This document shows, piece after piece, positions 56,942-64,000 of a stretch of DNA of 64,000 bases (positions are counted from its first letter, which is position 1; each line of letters opens with the position of its first letter). The DNA comes from an uncultured Clostridia bacterium (GTDB lineage Bacteria; Bacillota; Clostridia; Christensenellales; QALW01). The position numbers were made by a program, and so were the translations under genes. The notes under the pieces are model-generated. The model searched no databases. It saw only the letters and a program-made list of their open reading frames with translations, and had not been told where the DNA came from. The stretch spans positions 33,243 through 97,242 of the forward strand of contig CAKRZX010000007.1 of NCBI GenBank assembly GCA_934434555.1, read 5' to 3'.

Positions 56942-59059
56942 ATGAACGAGTACAGATTTCAATATTCTTTTCCTGCAAAAGAGTGGAGAGAAACTTTGCC
57001 ACTAGGCAGCGGCCGCATCGGTGCGTGTGTGTTCGGGAGATATGACAGAGAAATTATCAGACTCAATCACGAAGAAATGTGGTCGGGCTGTGATTTTTGC
57101 GGAGATAATCCCAAGGGAAGCGAACATATAGAAGAAATTCGTCGACTGATTTTTGAAAATAAAACCGATGAGGCGGCGGAACTTGCGGATAAGTATTTGG
57201 GAAGCCGCGGCGGTTTTGAGGGCACGCGGGAGTACGGTACGTTCAAAAACACGGGTGATTTAATAATAGAGTATGCGAAACCGACGAAACTGAAAAAACG
57301 CAGTCTTGATATTTTAAGCGGTATATCAACAGTCGATTGCGGGGAATATAAAACCGAATGTTTTACGCCGCTTGATTCGCAACTTCTGCTTATAAGAATA
57401 AACACCGATATAACGCTGCGCTTTAATAAAGAAGCGGGGGAAAAAACATTTTGTATCAGCGAAGAAAACGGATTTTCTTTTTTTGCTAAAAACGAATGCG
57501 AAACGGGTTTTGCGATTTTTGTTAAAGTAAAAACCGACGGCGAAGTTTTGCATTTTGACGACGGCGTAAAGGTTTCCGGAAGTACAAAGTGCGATATTTT
57601 TGCTGCGGTCTGCACGGACAGATTCATGAATAATCCCGAAAACAGGGCAAAGGAAGAAGTGCTCGGCGCGGTAAAAGCGGGTTACGATACGCTGAAACGG
57701 CACCATAAAAAAAGATTCAAAGCCCTTATGACCGAATCGGTTTTGAGCCTTGAAAGTGACAGAAAGTTAAAACTGCTTGATACAGACGTGCGGCTTGAAC
57801 GGATAAAAGAAAATAAGACCGATACGGGCTTTTTTGAACTGCTTTATAATTACGGCAAGTATCTGCTTATTTCGTCCTCTTCAAAAGAGAGCCGATTTCC
57901 GGCAAACTTACAGGGAATATGGACGGAAAACAGCAATCCGCCGTGGAGTTCGGATTTTCATACAAATATCAATCTGCAAATGAACTACTGGCACGCCGAA
58001 ACCTGCGGGCTGGGCGAATGCATAAAACCTCTTGCGGAATTTATTGCGTTTTTGAGTAAAAACGGAGAGCATACGGCAAAGACCGTTTACGGCTGCCGCG
58101 GATGGCTTGCACATCACGCAGTGAATGCATGGGGGAACACTTCGCCGGCGGCAAAACCGTCTGCGTCGTACGGCACGTTTGTTTCAGGCGGCGCGTGGCT
58201 CTGCCTTGCCTTGATTGAACATTACAGATACACGCTTGATAAAGAGTTTATAAAAAAGTACTATCCGGTAATAAAGGGCAGTGCGGAATTCTATCTTGAT
58301 TATTTGCGGGAATACAAAGGGTATCTTGTTACCTGTCCTGCAACGTCGCCTGAAAACGAATATATTAATCCCGTAACGGGCAAAAGTGCGGCTCTTTGCG
58401 CAGGTCCTTATATGGATACCGAAATAGTGCGGGAACTTTTCAGCGGAATAATTGAAATCAGCAGCGTTACGGGAGATACGGATTTTGCTGATATCCTGCG
58501 TGAAAAAATAAAAAAACTTCCGCCTTTTAAGATAGGCAGGCGCGGAAATATCTGTGAATGGTTTGAAGATTATGACGAAACCGTACCCGGACACAGGCAC
58601 ATTTCACATCTGTTCGCCCTGTATCCCGCGCGGCAGATAACAAAGGAAAACGATAAATTTTTTGCCGCCGCAAGAAAAACGATAGAACTGCGCCTTGAAA
58701 ACGGCGGCGGTCATACCGGTTGGAGCCGTGTGTGGATAGCCTGTTTCTTTGCACGCCTTTTTGACGGTGCGGAGTGCGAGAATCAGTTGAATTTACTGTG
58801 CAAACAAAGTCTGCACAGCAATCTTTTTGACAGTCACCCGCCGTTTGATACACGTGACACGCTGTTTCAGATAGACGGAAATTTCGGCGTATGCACGGCA
58901 ATAAACGAAATGCTTGTGACTTCCGATACAGGCGAACTTCTGCCCGCACTTCCGCCGTCGTGGAAAAACGGCGAATTCAAAAATTTTAGAATTCATAATA
59001 ACAGGCGTGTTTCGTGCAAGTGGGAGAACGGCAAAGTAATTTCCGGCAGTATTGAGTAA
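56942..59059 (+). CDS. GH95 family glycosidase (alpha-L-fucosidase or related)
   Basis: 705 residues, no signal peptide, so cytosolic. Opens with the GH95 beta domain (ETLPLGSGRIGACVFG, LNHEEMWSG). The alpha-barrel holds residues that match the characterised AfcA site: HTNINLQMNYWHAE (two Asn), SPENEY (Glu), and DGNFGVCTAI (Asp). Members act on alpha-1,2-L-fucosyl or alpha-L-galactosyl ends. ATG at 56942 follows GGGGG; the frame is open to 56906. A second cytosolic glycosidase with GH127, pointing to plant or host glycan use. Confidence 0.92.
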   Translation: MNEYRFQYSFPAKEWRETLPLGSGRIGACVFGRYDREIIRLNHEEMWSGCDFCGDNPKGSEHIEEIRRLIFENKTDEAAELADKYLGSRGGFEGTREYGTFKNTGDLIIEYAKPTKLKKRSLDILSGISTVDCGEYKTECFTPLDSQLLLIRINTDITLRFNKEAGEKTFCISEENGFSFFAKNECETGFAIFVKVKTDGEVLHFDDGVKVSGSTKCDIFAAVCTDRFMNNPENRAKEEVLGAVKAGYDTLKRHHKKRFKALMTESVLSLESDRKLKLLDTDVRLERIKENKTDTGFFELLYNYGKYLLISSSSKESRFPANLQGIWTENSNPPWSSDFHTNINLQMNYWHAETCGLGECIKPLAEFIAFLSKNGEHTAKTVYGCRGWLAHHAVNAWGNTSPAAKPSASYGTFVSGGAWLCLALIEHYRYTLDKEFIKKYYPVIKGSAEFYLDYLREYKGYLVTCPATSPENEYINPVTGKSAALCAGPYMDTEIVRELFSGIIEISSVTGDTDFADILREKIKKLPPFKIGRRGNICEWFEDYDETVPGHRHISHLFALYPARQITKENDKFFAAARKTIELRLENGGGHTGWSRVWIACFFARLFDGAECENQLNLLCKQSLHSNLFDSHPPFDTRDTLFQIDGNFGVCTAINEMLVTSDTGELLPALPPSWKNGEFKNFRIHNNRRVSCKWENGKVISGSIE

Positions 59060-59074
59060 TAAAAGGGGGCGAGG

Positions 59075-60541
59075 AAGTCGGATAAAACGTATATAGCCAT
59101 AGACCTTAAAACTTTTTACGCCTCGGTTGAATGCGTCGAGCGGGGGCTTGACCCGTTAAAGACGAATCTCGTTGTGGCGGATTCATCACGCACGGAAAAG
59201 ACTATCTGCCTTGCGGTTTCACCGTCCCTTAAAGCATACGGAATTTCGGGGCGGGCAAGGCTGTTTGAAGTGGTTCAGGCGGTGAATTTTCAGAATTCAT
59301 TAAGAAAAAAGGGCAAATTCACAGGCGAATCATTTGACGATGATGAACTCAAAAAAAACAGGAATCTTAAAATCGGCTTTATCATTGCTCCGCCGCAAAT
59401 GGCAAAATATATGTCAAAAAGCACGGAGATATATTCAATATATCTTAAATACGTTGCGCCGGAAGATATTCACGTGTATTCAGTGGACGAGGTGTTTGTT
59501 GACGCAACGGATTATCTAAAACTCTATTCGCTTTCTGCCCGCGAATTTGCGCAAAAAATGATTATTGACGTATTGAAACAGACGGGAATAACCGCCACGG
59601 CGGGTATCGGCACAAATTTGTACCTGGCAAAAGTCGCGATGGATATAGTCGCAAAGCATATTCCGGCAGACAAAAACGGCGTGCGCATTGCCGAACTTGA
59701 TGAAAGAAAATACAGAGAGCAGCTGTGGGCGCATACTCCGATAACGGATTTTTGGCGAGTGGGCGGGGGAATTGCAAAGCGCCTTGCCAAAATGGGAATT
59801 TACACGATGGGCGATATTGCCCGCATATCTCTTGACGGGGAAAACGCCCTGTACGGAACTCAGTCGCTGTATAAGGAATTCGGCGTAAATGCGGAACTTC
59901 TTATCGACCACGCATGGGGGTGGGAACCCTGTACGATAAAAGATATTAAGGAATACAGGTCGGAAGAAAAGTCAATCGGCACGGGTCATGTACTGCACTG
60001 CCCGTATTCTTTTGAAAACGCAAGGATAATCGTTAAGGAAATGGCGGACAGTCTTGCCTTTGATTTGTTTGAAAAAGGGCTTGTTACAAACAAAATTGTT
60101 CTTGATATCGGGTTTGATACGGAAAATCTGATGTTTGACGGCGGCACATATAAGGGCGAAACCGTGCTTGACAGATACGGTCGGAAATTGCCCAAACCCG
60201 CCCACGGAATAGGGAATTTAGGGGATTACACGTCCCTTTCGAGCAAGATAATTGCCGCGGCAGCAGAGGTTTTTGACAGAATCACCGACAAAAACTTGAC
60301 CGTACGCAGAATAAACATCGCCGCAGTGGGTGTAATATCGGAAAATGAAGCGCCGGCAAAGCAGTTGGATATGTTTTCGGGCGGTGATGAAAAATCGGAA
60401 ACAAAAGAAAACAGCGTTCGCAAAGCAATGGGCGAAATCAAGAAAAAGTACGGCAAAAATGCATTGCTCAAAGGAATGAATTTACAGGATTCGGCAACGC
60501 AGAAGGACAGAAACAGTATGTTGGGCGGGCACAAAGCGTGA
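59075..60541 (+). CDS. Y-family DNA polymerase (UmuC/UvrX type), start codon missing
   Basis: Translesion polymerase of about 488 residues. Catalytic motif IAIDLKTFYASVECVERGLD begins at 59093; the second site YSVDEVFVD (paired acidic residues) and HhH region WRVGGGIAKRLAKMG follow, with a C-terminal clamp-binding motif KQLDMF. After an in-frame TAA at 59060 there is no ATG, GTG or TTG before the catalytic motif. AAG at 59075 stands where a start would suit AGGGGG at 59064-59069. The first normal start, GTG at 59174, would remove the first catalytic Asp. It is paired with a YolD-like gene, the usual UvrX arrangement. Confidence 0.85.
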   Translation, partial: KSDKTYIAIDLKTFYASVECVERGLDPLKTNLVVADSSRTEKTICLAVSPSLKAYGISGRARLFEVVQAVNFQNSLRKKGKFTGESFDDDELKKNRNLKIGFIIAPPQMAKYMSKSTEIYSIYLKYVAPEDIHVYSVDEVFVDATDYLKLYSLSAREFAQKMIIDVLKQTGITATAGIGTNLYLAKVAMDIVAKHIPADKNGVRIAELDERKYREQLWAHTPITDFWRVGGGIAKRLAKMGIYTMGDIARISLDGENALYGTQSLYKEFGVNAELLIDHAWGWEPCTIKDIKEYRSEEKSIGTGHVLHCPYSFENARIIVKEMADSLAFDLFEKGLVTNKIVLDIGFDTENLMFDGGTYKGETVLDRYGRKLPKPAHGIGNLGDYTSLSSKIIAAAAEVFDRITDKNLTVRRINIAAVGVISENEAPAKQLDMFSGGDEKSETKENSVRKAMGEIKKKYGKNALLKGMNLQDSATQKDRNSMLGGHKA

Positions 60542-60960
60542 AAAATTCATTTAATAAAAACGGATATGCCGACATAATTGATATGATGCGGCCGAAAGCG
60601 AAAAATCCTATGCCGATTTCAAATCGGGCGGCGCAGTTTATGCCTTTTGCCGCGCTTACGGGCTACGGTGACGCCATAGACGAAAGCGGAAGAATTACGG
60701 AGGAAAAACACGGTCTTGATGATGAACGACTGAAAAGCATAAATGAGGGACTTGAAAAATTATATGAAAATCAAAACAGACACCCGTTTGCGCACATCGA
60801 ATACTTTGAAAGAGATAGCAGGAAATCTGGCGGAAAATATAGGGCAATAAGCGCAAAAATCAAGCGCATTGAACCGACGGAACAGTTCCTTGTGACGGAA
60901 GATAATAAGAAAGTATACTTTTGCGATATCTATTTTGTATCTTTGGAGGAACAAAAATGA
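60538..60960 (+). CDS. YolD-like protein
   Basis: 140 residues with the marker SNRAAQFMPFAALTGYGDAI and an RYRAISAKI-like beta segment (KYRAISAKIKRIEPTEQF). YolD-like proteins sit next to Y-family polymerases of the UvrX group and are thought to act in UV tolerance. The GTG start overlaps the polymerase stop by four bases; its own stop overlaps the next ATG. Confidence 0.85.
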   Translation: MKNSFNKNGYADIIDMMRPKAKNPMPISNRAAQFMPFAALTGYGDAIDESGRITEEKHGLDDERLKSINEGLEKLYENQNRHPFAHIEYFERDSRKSGGKYRAISAKIKRIEPTEQFLVTEDNKKVYFCDIYFVSLEEQK

Positions 60961-61573
60961 AAGAGCGTATGTATACGGGAGAACTGTATCTGCCCGGAGA
61001 CGGTGAAATAATGAAAGAACAGTTCAGGGACATTGACTTGTTGAAAAAATATAATTAACCTTTGCCCAGACAGCAGAAAAAGCGTGAAAAACTGCTTAAA
61101 AAATGCTTGGCGATGCGGACGAAAATTGCTATATCGAGGCACCGTTTTACGCCAACCGGGGCAGAAAACACGTACGCTTGGGTAAAAATGCGTACATAAA
61201 CTTTTTCTTTACCGCAGTTGACGACACGCATTTTTATATCGGCGATCACACAATGATTGCGCCCAATGTTACCGTAGCAACGGCGGCACACCCGATTTTG
61301 CCTGAATTGAGGGAAAAGGCGTATCAGTACAATATGCCAGTGCATATCGGCAAAAACTGCTGGATAGGCGCGGGTGCGGTTATTCTGCCGGGCGTAAACA
61401 TCGGAGATAATTCCGTTATCGGCGCGGGCAGCGTGGTAACAAAGGATATTCCCGCAAACACGGTTGCTGTGGGCAATCCGTGCCGTGTTTTAAGAGAAAT
61501 AGGCGAGCGTGACAGGGAATATTATTATAAGCAAAATAAAATAGAATGGGACAAACTGAACGGAGATGAATAA
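60957..61573 (+). pseudogene. Maltose/galactoside O-acetyltransferase, broken by a stop and a frameshift
   Basis: Starts MKERMYTGELYLPGDGEIMK, the N-terminus of LacA/Maa hexapeptide acetyltransferases. TAA at 61056-61058 interrupts codon 34; the same frame continues PRQQKKREKLLKK, and then the reading shifts by one base in the A-run near 61097-61102 into LGDADENCYIEAPFYANRG. The rest is normal (IGDHTMIAPNVTVATAAHPI, GAGSVVTKDIPANTVAVGNP). A 156-residue remnant from ATG 61103 could be made and keeps most of the beta-helix, but lacks the N-terminal helices. Confidence 0.85.
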
Positions 61574-61574
61574 T

Positions 61575-61829
61575 ATGATAATCTCGTGCCTTGGCGACAG
61601 TATTACTGAGGACGATTACAGAATAAAGGGCAAAAGGGATATCGCTAACGTTAATAGTAAAAATTACCTGTATTTCCTCAGGTAAAATACAGGCTGGGAA
61701 GTGCGCAACTTCGGAAAATGCGGATACCGTGCTTCCGATGCATTAAAATATTACGAAAGCGGCAATGTAAACGTTGAAAATGCAGACTTCATTTTAATAA
61801 TGCTCGGCGCAAACGGGGGATTTTCCGGT
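61575..61829 (+). pseudogene. SGNH/GDSL hydrolase remnant, cut by the repeat element
   Basis: ATG at 61575 opens IISCLGDSITEDD, the block I motif with the nucleophile Ser. TAA at 61683-61685 interrupts codon 37; the frame then continues as NTGWEVRNFGKCGYRASDAL and NADFILIMLGANGG (block III N), and ends where copy 2 of the repeat begins. A C to T change in a CAA codon would explain the stop. No 3' part of the gene was found beyond the element. Confidence 0.8.
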
Positions 61830-62355
61830 AGGGTTACGTTACCCATCTGAACCCGTTCAAATGCGCAAAAAACGCACATCTACTTCGTCATAGCGGCTTA
61901 TAATATGTCCTATATTATCTCACCGCTTTTCCTTGTATCTGCACATTTGAATTGATGCATAAGGGAACCGACGCCTGACGCCGAAAACGGTTCTTTTTGC
62001 TGATATTCCGTTTCGTCCTCCTTGAAATACGCCCGGTATTCCTGCGTCGTCCTCAACGAAGCTCAACAAAAATAATCCGTTTTCGGTGCACTAAGATTTA
62101 ACAAAAGCAGATTTTTGTCGGAACAAGAAAAGGGTAATATCGGGCATATTTCCGAGCCGTCCGCCGCAGGACGAAAATATGTCCGTTAAAACCGTCAGGC
62201 GTTCGGCTCTCTTATGCATCAACCTTAAACCGAATTTTTTTCGTTTTTCAAGGCGGCGCAACGAAGGAATACCGGGAGCATTTCAAGTTTTGGCAACGCA
62301 GAAAGGCGGAAAAAGAATCGGTTTAAGGCGTGGTTTTGTTAAGTATCGTAAACCT
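61830..62355. repeat. Intergenic inverted-repeat element, copy 2 (with internal insert)
   Basis: 526 bases. Left end AGGGTTACGTTACCCATC and right end (reverse strand) AGGTTTACGATACTTAAC are degenerate inverted repeats. Blocks A (about 61850-61948) and B (62222-62329) match copy 1 with few changes; they are separated by 271 bases that copy 1 lacks. No coding region was recognised. Confidence 0.75.
61952..62222. repeat. Nested inverted-repeat insert in copy 2
   Basis: 271 bases bounded by about 29-base imperfect inverted repeats: TTGATGCATAAGGGAACCGA on the left and, on the reverse strand of the right end, TTGATGCATAAGAGAGCCGA, both followed by ACGCCTGACG. Inside lies a diverged block B in reverse orientation, seen by CTTGAAATACGCCCGGTATT, the complement of block B's core. 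Confidence 0.7.
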
Positions 62356-62419
62356 AACGGTTTTATCGAAAAATAATTGCGAAAAATAATGTAACAGCTT
62401 GTTTTTGGGCAATATTTGC

Positions 62420-62447
62420 TTGCTAATATCAGAATTTGTAGTATAAT
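62420..62447 (+). promoter_or_regulatory. Promoter of the antiporter gene
   Basis: TTGCTA (62420-62425), 16-base spacer, TATAAT (62442-62447), 32 bases before the start codon. Confidence 0.7.
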
Positions 62448-62479
62448 TGTATAGTAATTTTTTGTTCAGAGGCAAAAGT

Positions 62480-63799
62480 ATGGATTTTGATGTTATGAGC
62501 GTGCTGCTCGATTGTGCAATTATTCTGATTGCCACCAAGGTGCTCGGAATGCTTACCCGCAAACTGGGCTTGCCGCAGGTGGTGGGTATGATTATAGCCG
62601 GAATTCTTATAGGTCCGGCAATTTTTTCGCGACTGAATATCGGCTTTTCGGGGCTTGTAAACCCGGGAAAAGTCGAAAAGGAAGTGCTTCACACTTTTTC
62701 GCAGATAGGCGTTGTGTTTATTCTGTTTTCAAGCGGGCTTGAAACCGATTTCAGGGAACTTAAACGCAGCGGGCTTGCTTCAACGCTTATTGCCCTTGCG
62801 GGCGTAATTGTTCCTATTGTTCTCGGAACGCTGGGCGCACTTTTCTTTATGGATGGTTTCGGCGAAAACGCAAGCCGTGCAAAACTGATGAATGCGCTGT
62901 TTGTCGGTACGATTCTTTCGGCTACGAGCGTGGGAATCACGGTTGAAACGTTAAGGGAACTGGGCAAACTCAATTCAAAAGTCGGCACTACCATTTTGAG
63001 CGCGGCAATAATTGACGATGTTTTGGGAATTATCGCATTAAGCCTTGTTTCGGGGCTTAACGGCGGCGGAAACGTATGGGTTACGCTTATTAAAGCAGTG
63101 GGATTCTTTGCTTTCACCGTTGGAGTAGGTTTGCTTATGCGTCTGCTGTTCAAAAAACTCGTTCAGCTTTATCCTCACAAGCGCCGCACAAGCATTTTTG
63201 CCCTTGCAATGTGTTTCATTTATGCATACTGCGCCGAAAAATTCTTTGATATTGCGTCAATTACGGGTGCATATATGGCGGGCCTTATGCTTAGCGGGCT
63301 TGATGATACAACCTTTGTTGATAAAAAAGTCATTGTAAGCGGTTATATGATTTTCACTCCCATATTCTTTGCGTACATAGGCATAAGTGCTGATTTCTCG
63401 CAGGTAACGCTGCAAGGACTTGTTTTTGCACTTGTGTTTGTGGCTTTGGGCATAGTAGGAAAGATAATAGGCTGCGGCGGCGTAGCGCGGATTTTTGGGT
63501 ATGACGGCACCGATTCGATGACAATCGGGTGCGGTATGATTGCCCGCGGCGAAGTTGCACTGGCTGTGTACTCTGCGGGAAGCAGCCTTATTTACCGTGA
63601 AAACGGCGTTGTTATGGGCATTGACCCGCTTGTGGCGACAATATTTTTGATTATCATTTCGTCGATTCTCTGCCCGATTTTGTTAAAGATTACGTTTAAG
63701 GGACACCCGCATATTGACGAACCCGACGTTAAAGTAAAAAACAGCATTCACGCACAGGCGATAGAAAATGCTGCTGAGCACCCAGAGGGAGAAAAATAG
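62480..63799 (+). CDS. Cation:proton antiporter, CPA2 family (KefB/NapA-like)
   Basis: 439 residues with 12-13 helices. LGLPQVVGMIIAGILIGP near 23-40 is the first-repeat signature; SAAIIDDVLGIIAL near 180 carries the paired Asp of the ion site; SITGAYMAGLML and MIARGEVALAV follow. No RCK or TrkA-N domain is fused, and the soluble tail is short. Na+ or K+ specificity cannot be read. ATG at 62480 follows AGAGG; the frame is open to 62447. A terminator follows. Confidence 0.9.
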   Translation: MDFDVMSVLLDCAIILIATKVLGMLTRKLGLPQVVGMIIAGILIGPAIFSRLNIGFSGLVNPGKVEKEVLHTFSQIGVVFILFSSGLETDFRELKRSGLASTLIALAGVIVPIVLGTLGALFFMDGFGENASRAKLMNALFVGTILSATSVGITVETLRELGKLNSKVGTTILSAAIIDDVLGIIALSLVSGLNGGGNVWVTLIKAVGFFAFTVGVGLLMRLLFKKLVQLYPHKRRTSIFALAMCFIYAYCAEKFFDIASITGAYMAGLMLSGLDDTTFVDKKVIVSGYMIFTPIFFAYIGISADFSQVTLQGLVFALVFVALGIVGKIIGCGGVARIFGYDGTDSMTIGCGMIARGEVALAVYSAGSSLIYRENGVVMGIDPLVATIFLIIISSILCPILLKITFKGHPHIDEPDVKVKNSIHAQAIENAAEHPEGEK

Positions 63800-63870
63800 A
63801 ATAAGTAAAATGTAACATTAAGGAAGTGCCGCGCACTTTGCAGTGTGGGCGTTGTATGCGATAATATAGC

Positions 63871-63899
63871 GGGAGCGCAATGCGCTCCCTGATTTATTT
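63871..63899 (+). terminator. Terminator after the antiporter gene
   Basis: Stem GGGAGCGC / GCGCTCCC, loop AAT, then TGATTTATTTT. The final 100 bases of the window are T-rich and show no gene. Confidence 0.75.
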
Positions 63900-64000
63900 T
63901 CAGATTATAGCTGATAACGATAACCGCTGCAATATTGGGATAATTTGTGCTGTTTGATGTGATTGTTTTGTGTTCTGTGTTTGTTTTTCGCGGTAGGGCG

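Overview
The window looks like chromosomal DNA from an endospore-forming, Gram-positive anaerobe of the class Clostridia, probably an uncultured gut lineage related to Oscillospirales or Eubacteriales. The support is spoIID, spoVG and a SpoVD-type transpeptidase, a complete division and wall (dcw) cluster, a MurE carrying the DNPR motif typical of meso-diaminopimelate addition, Rho, single-chain glycyl-tRNA synthetase, strong GGAGG ribosome-binding sites and TTGACA/TATAAT promoters. Most genes lie on the + strand. No rRNA, tRNA, CRISPR array, prophage or transposase gene was seen.

Layout. 0-13.8 kb: EamA transporter, SpoIID and Rho on the - strand, then a phosphoglycerate-mutase-like protein, CPBP protease, RlmH and TadA, a GH127 glycosidase divergent from an AraC regulator, class II aldolase, lipid kinase, RecX and a fused NAD(P)HX repair enzyme. 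14-20 kb: a polar amino acid ABC transporter with arginine-box-like repeats in front, GlyS, and a membrane-anchored GH99-like surface protein. 20-24.3 kb: the Nth, Obg, NadD, YqeK, RsfS group. 24.3-29.4 kb: a tandemly repeated structured leader, a family 2 glycosyltransferase, Pgi and a bacterial tyrosine kinase/phosphatase module. 30-43.9 kb: dcw cluster in the order mraZ, rsmH, ftsL, spoVD, murE, mraY, murD, ftsW, murA, ftsQ, ftsA-like, ftsZ. 44-54 kb: a SLOG/ribbon-helix-helix pair, an EF-G-like GTPase, SpoVG, GlmU, Pth, Mfd and a PrsA-like foldase. 54-64 kb: an accessory stretch with secreted proteins, a DnaA-box cluster, a GH95 glycosidase, a Y-family polymerase pair, decayed genes and a cation/proton antiporter.

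How it fits together. Wall synthesis and division dominate: MraZ probably controls its own operon through GTGGG repeats inside its promoter, GlmU and MurA supply precursors, and MraY, MurD, MurE, FtsW and SpoVD build septal or spore wall. The two intracellular glycosidases (GH127, GH95) point to use of arabinose- and fucose- or galactose-containing glycans.

The least explained material is intergenic: (i) a repeat family with terminal inverted repeats at 29563-29824 and 61830-62355, each copy lying in or ending a broken gene, the second holding a further nested inverted repeat; (ii) two tandem copies of a hairpin-rich 116/125-base unit placed directly at a promoter before the glycosyltransferase; (iii) five DnaA boxes within 112 bases far from any recognisable origin gene; (iv) a hairpin that both ends rho transcription and covers the next gene's ribosome-binding site. 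Several genes between 59 and 62 kb, and pth, have lost start codons or reading frame. These are either real decay or assembly errors in A-runs.
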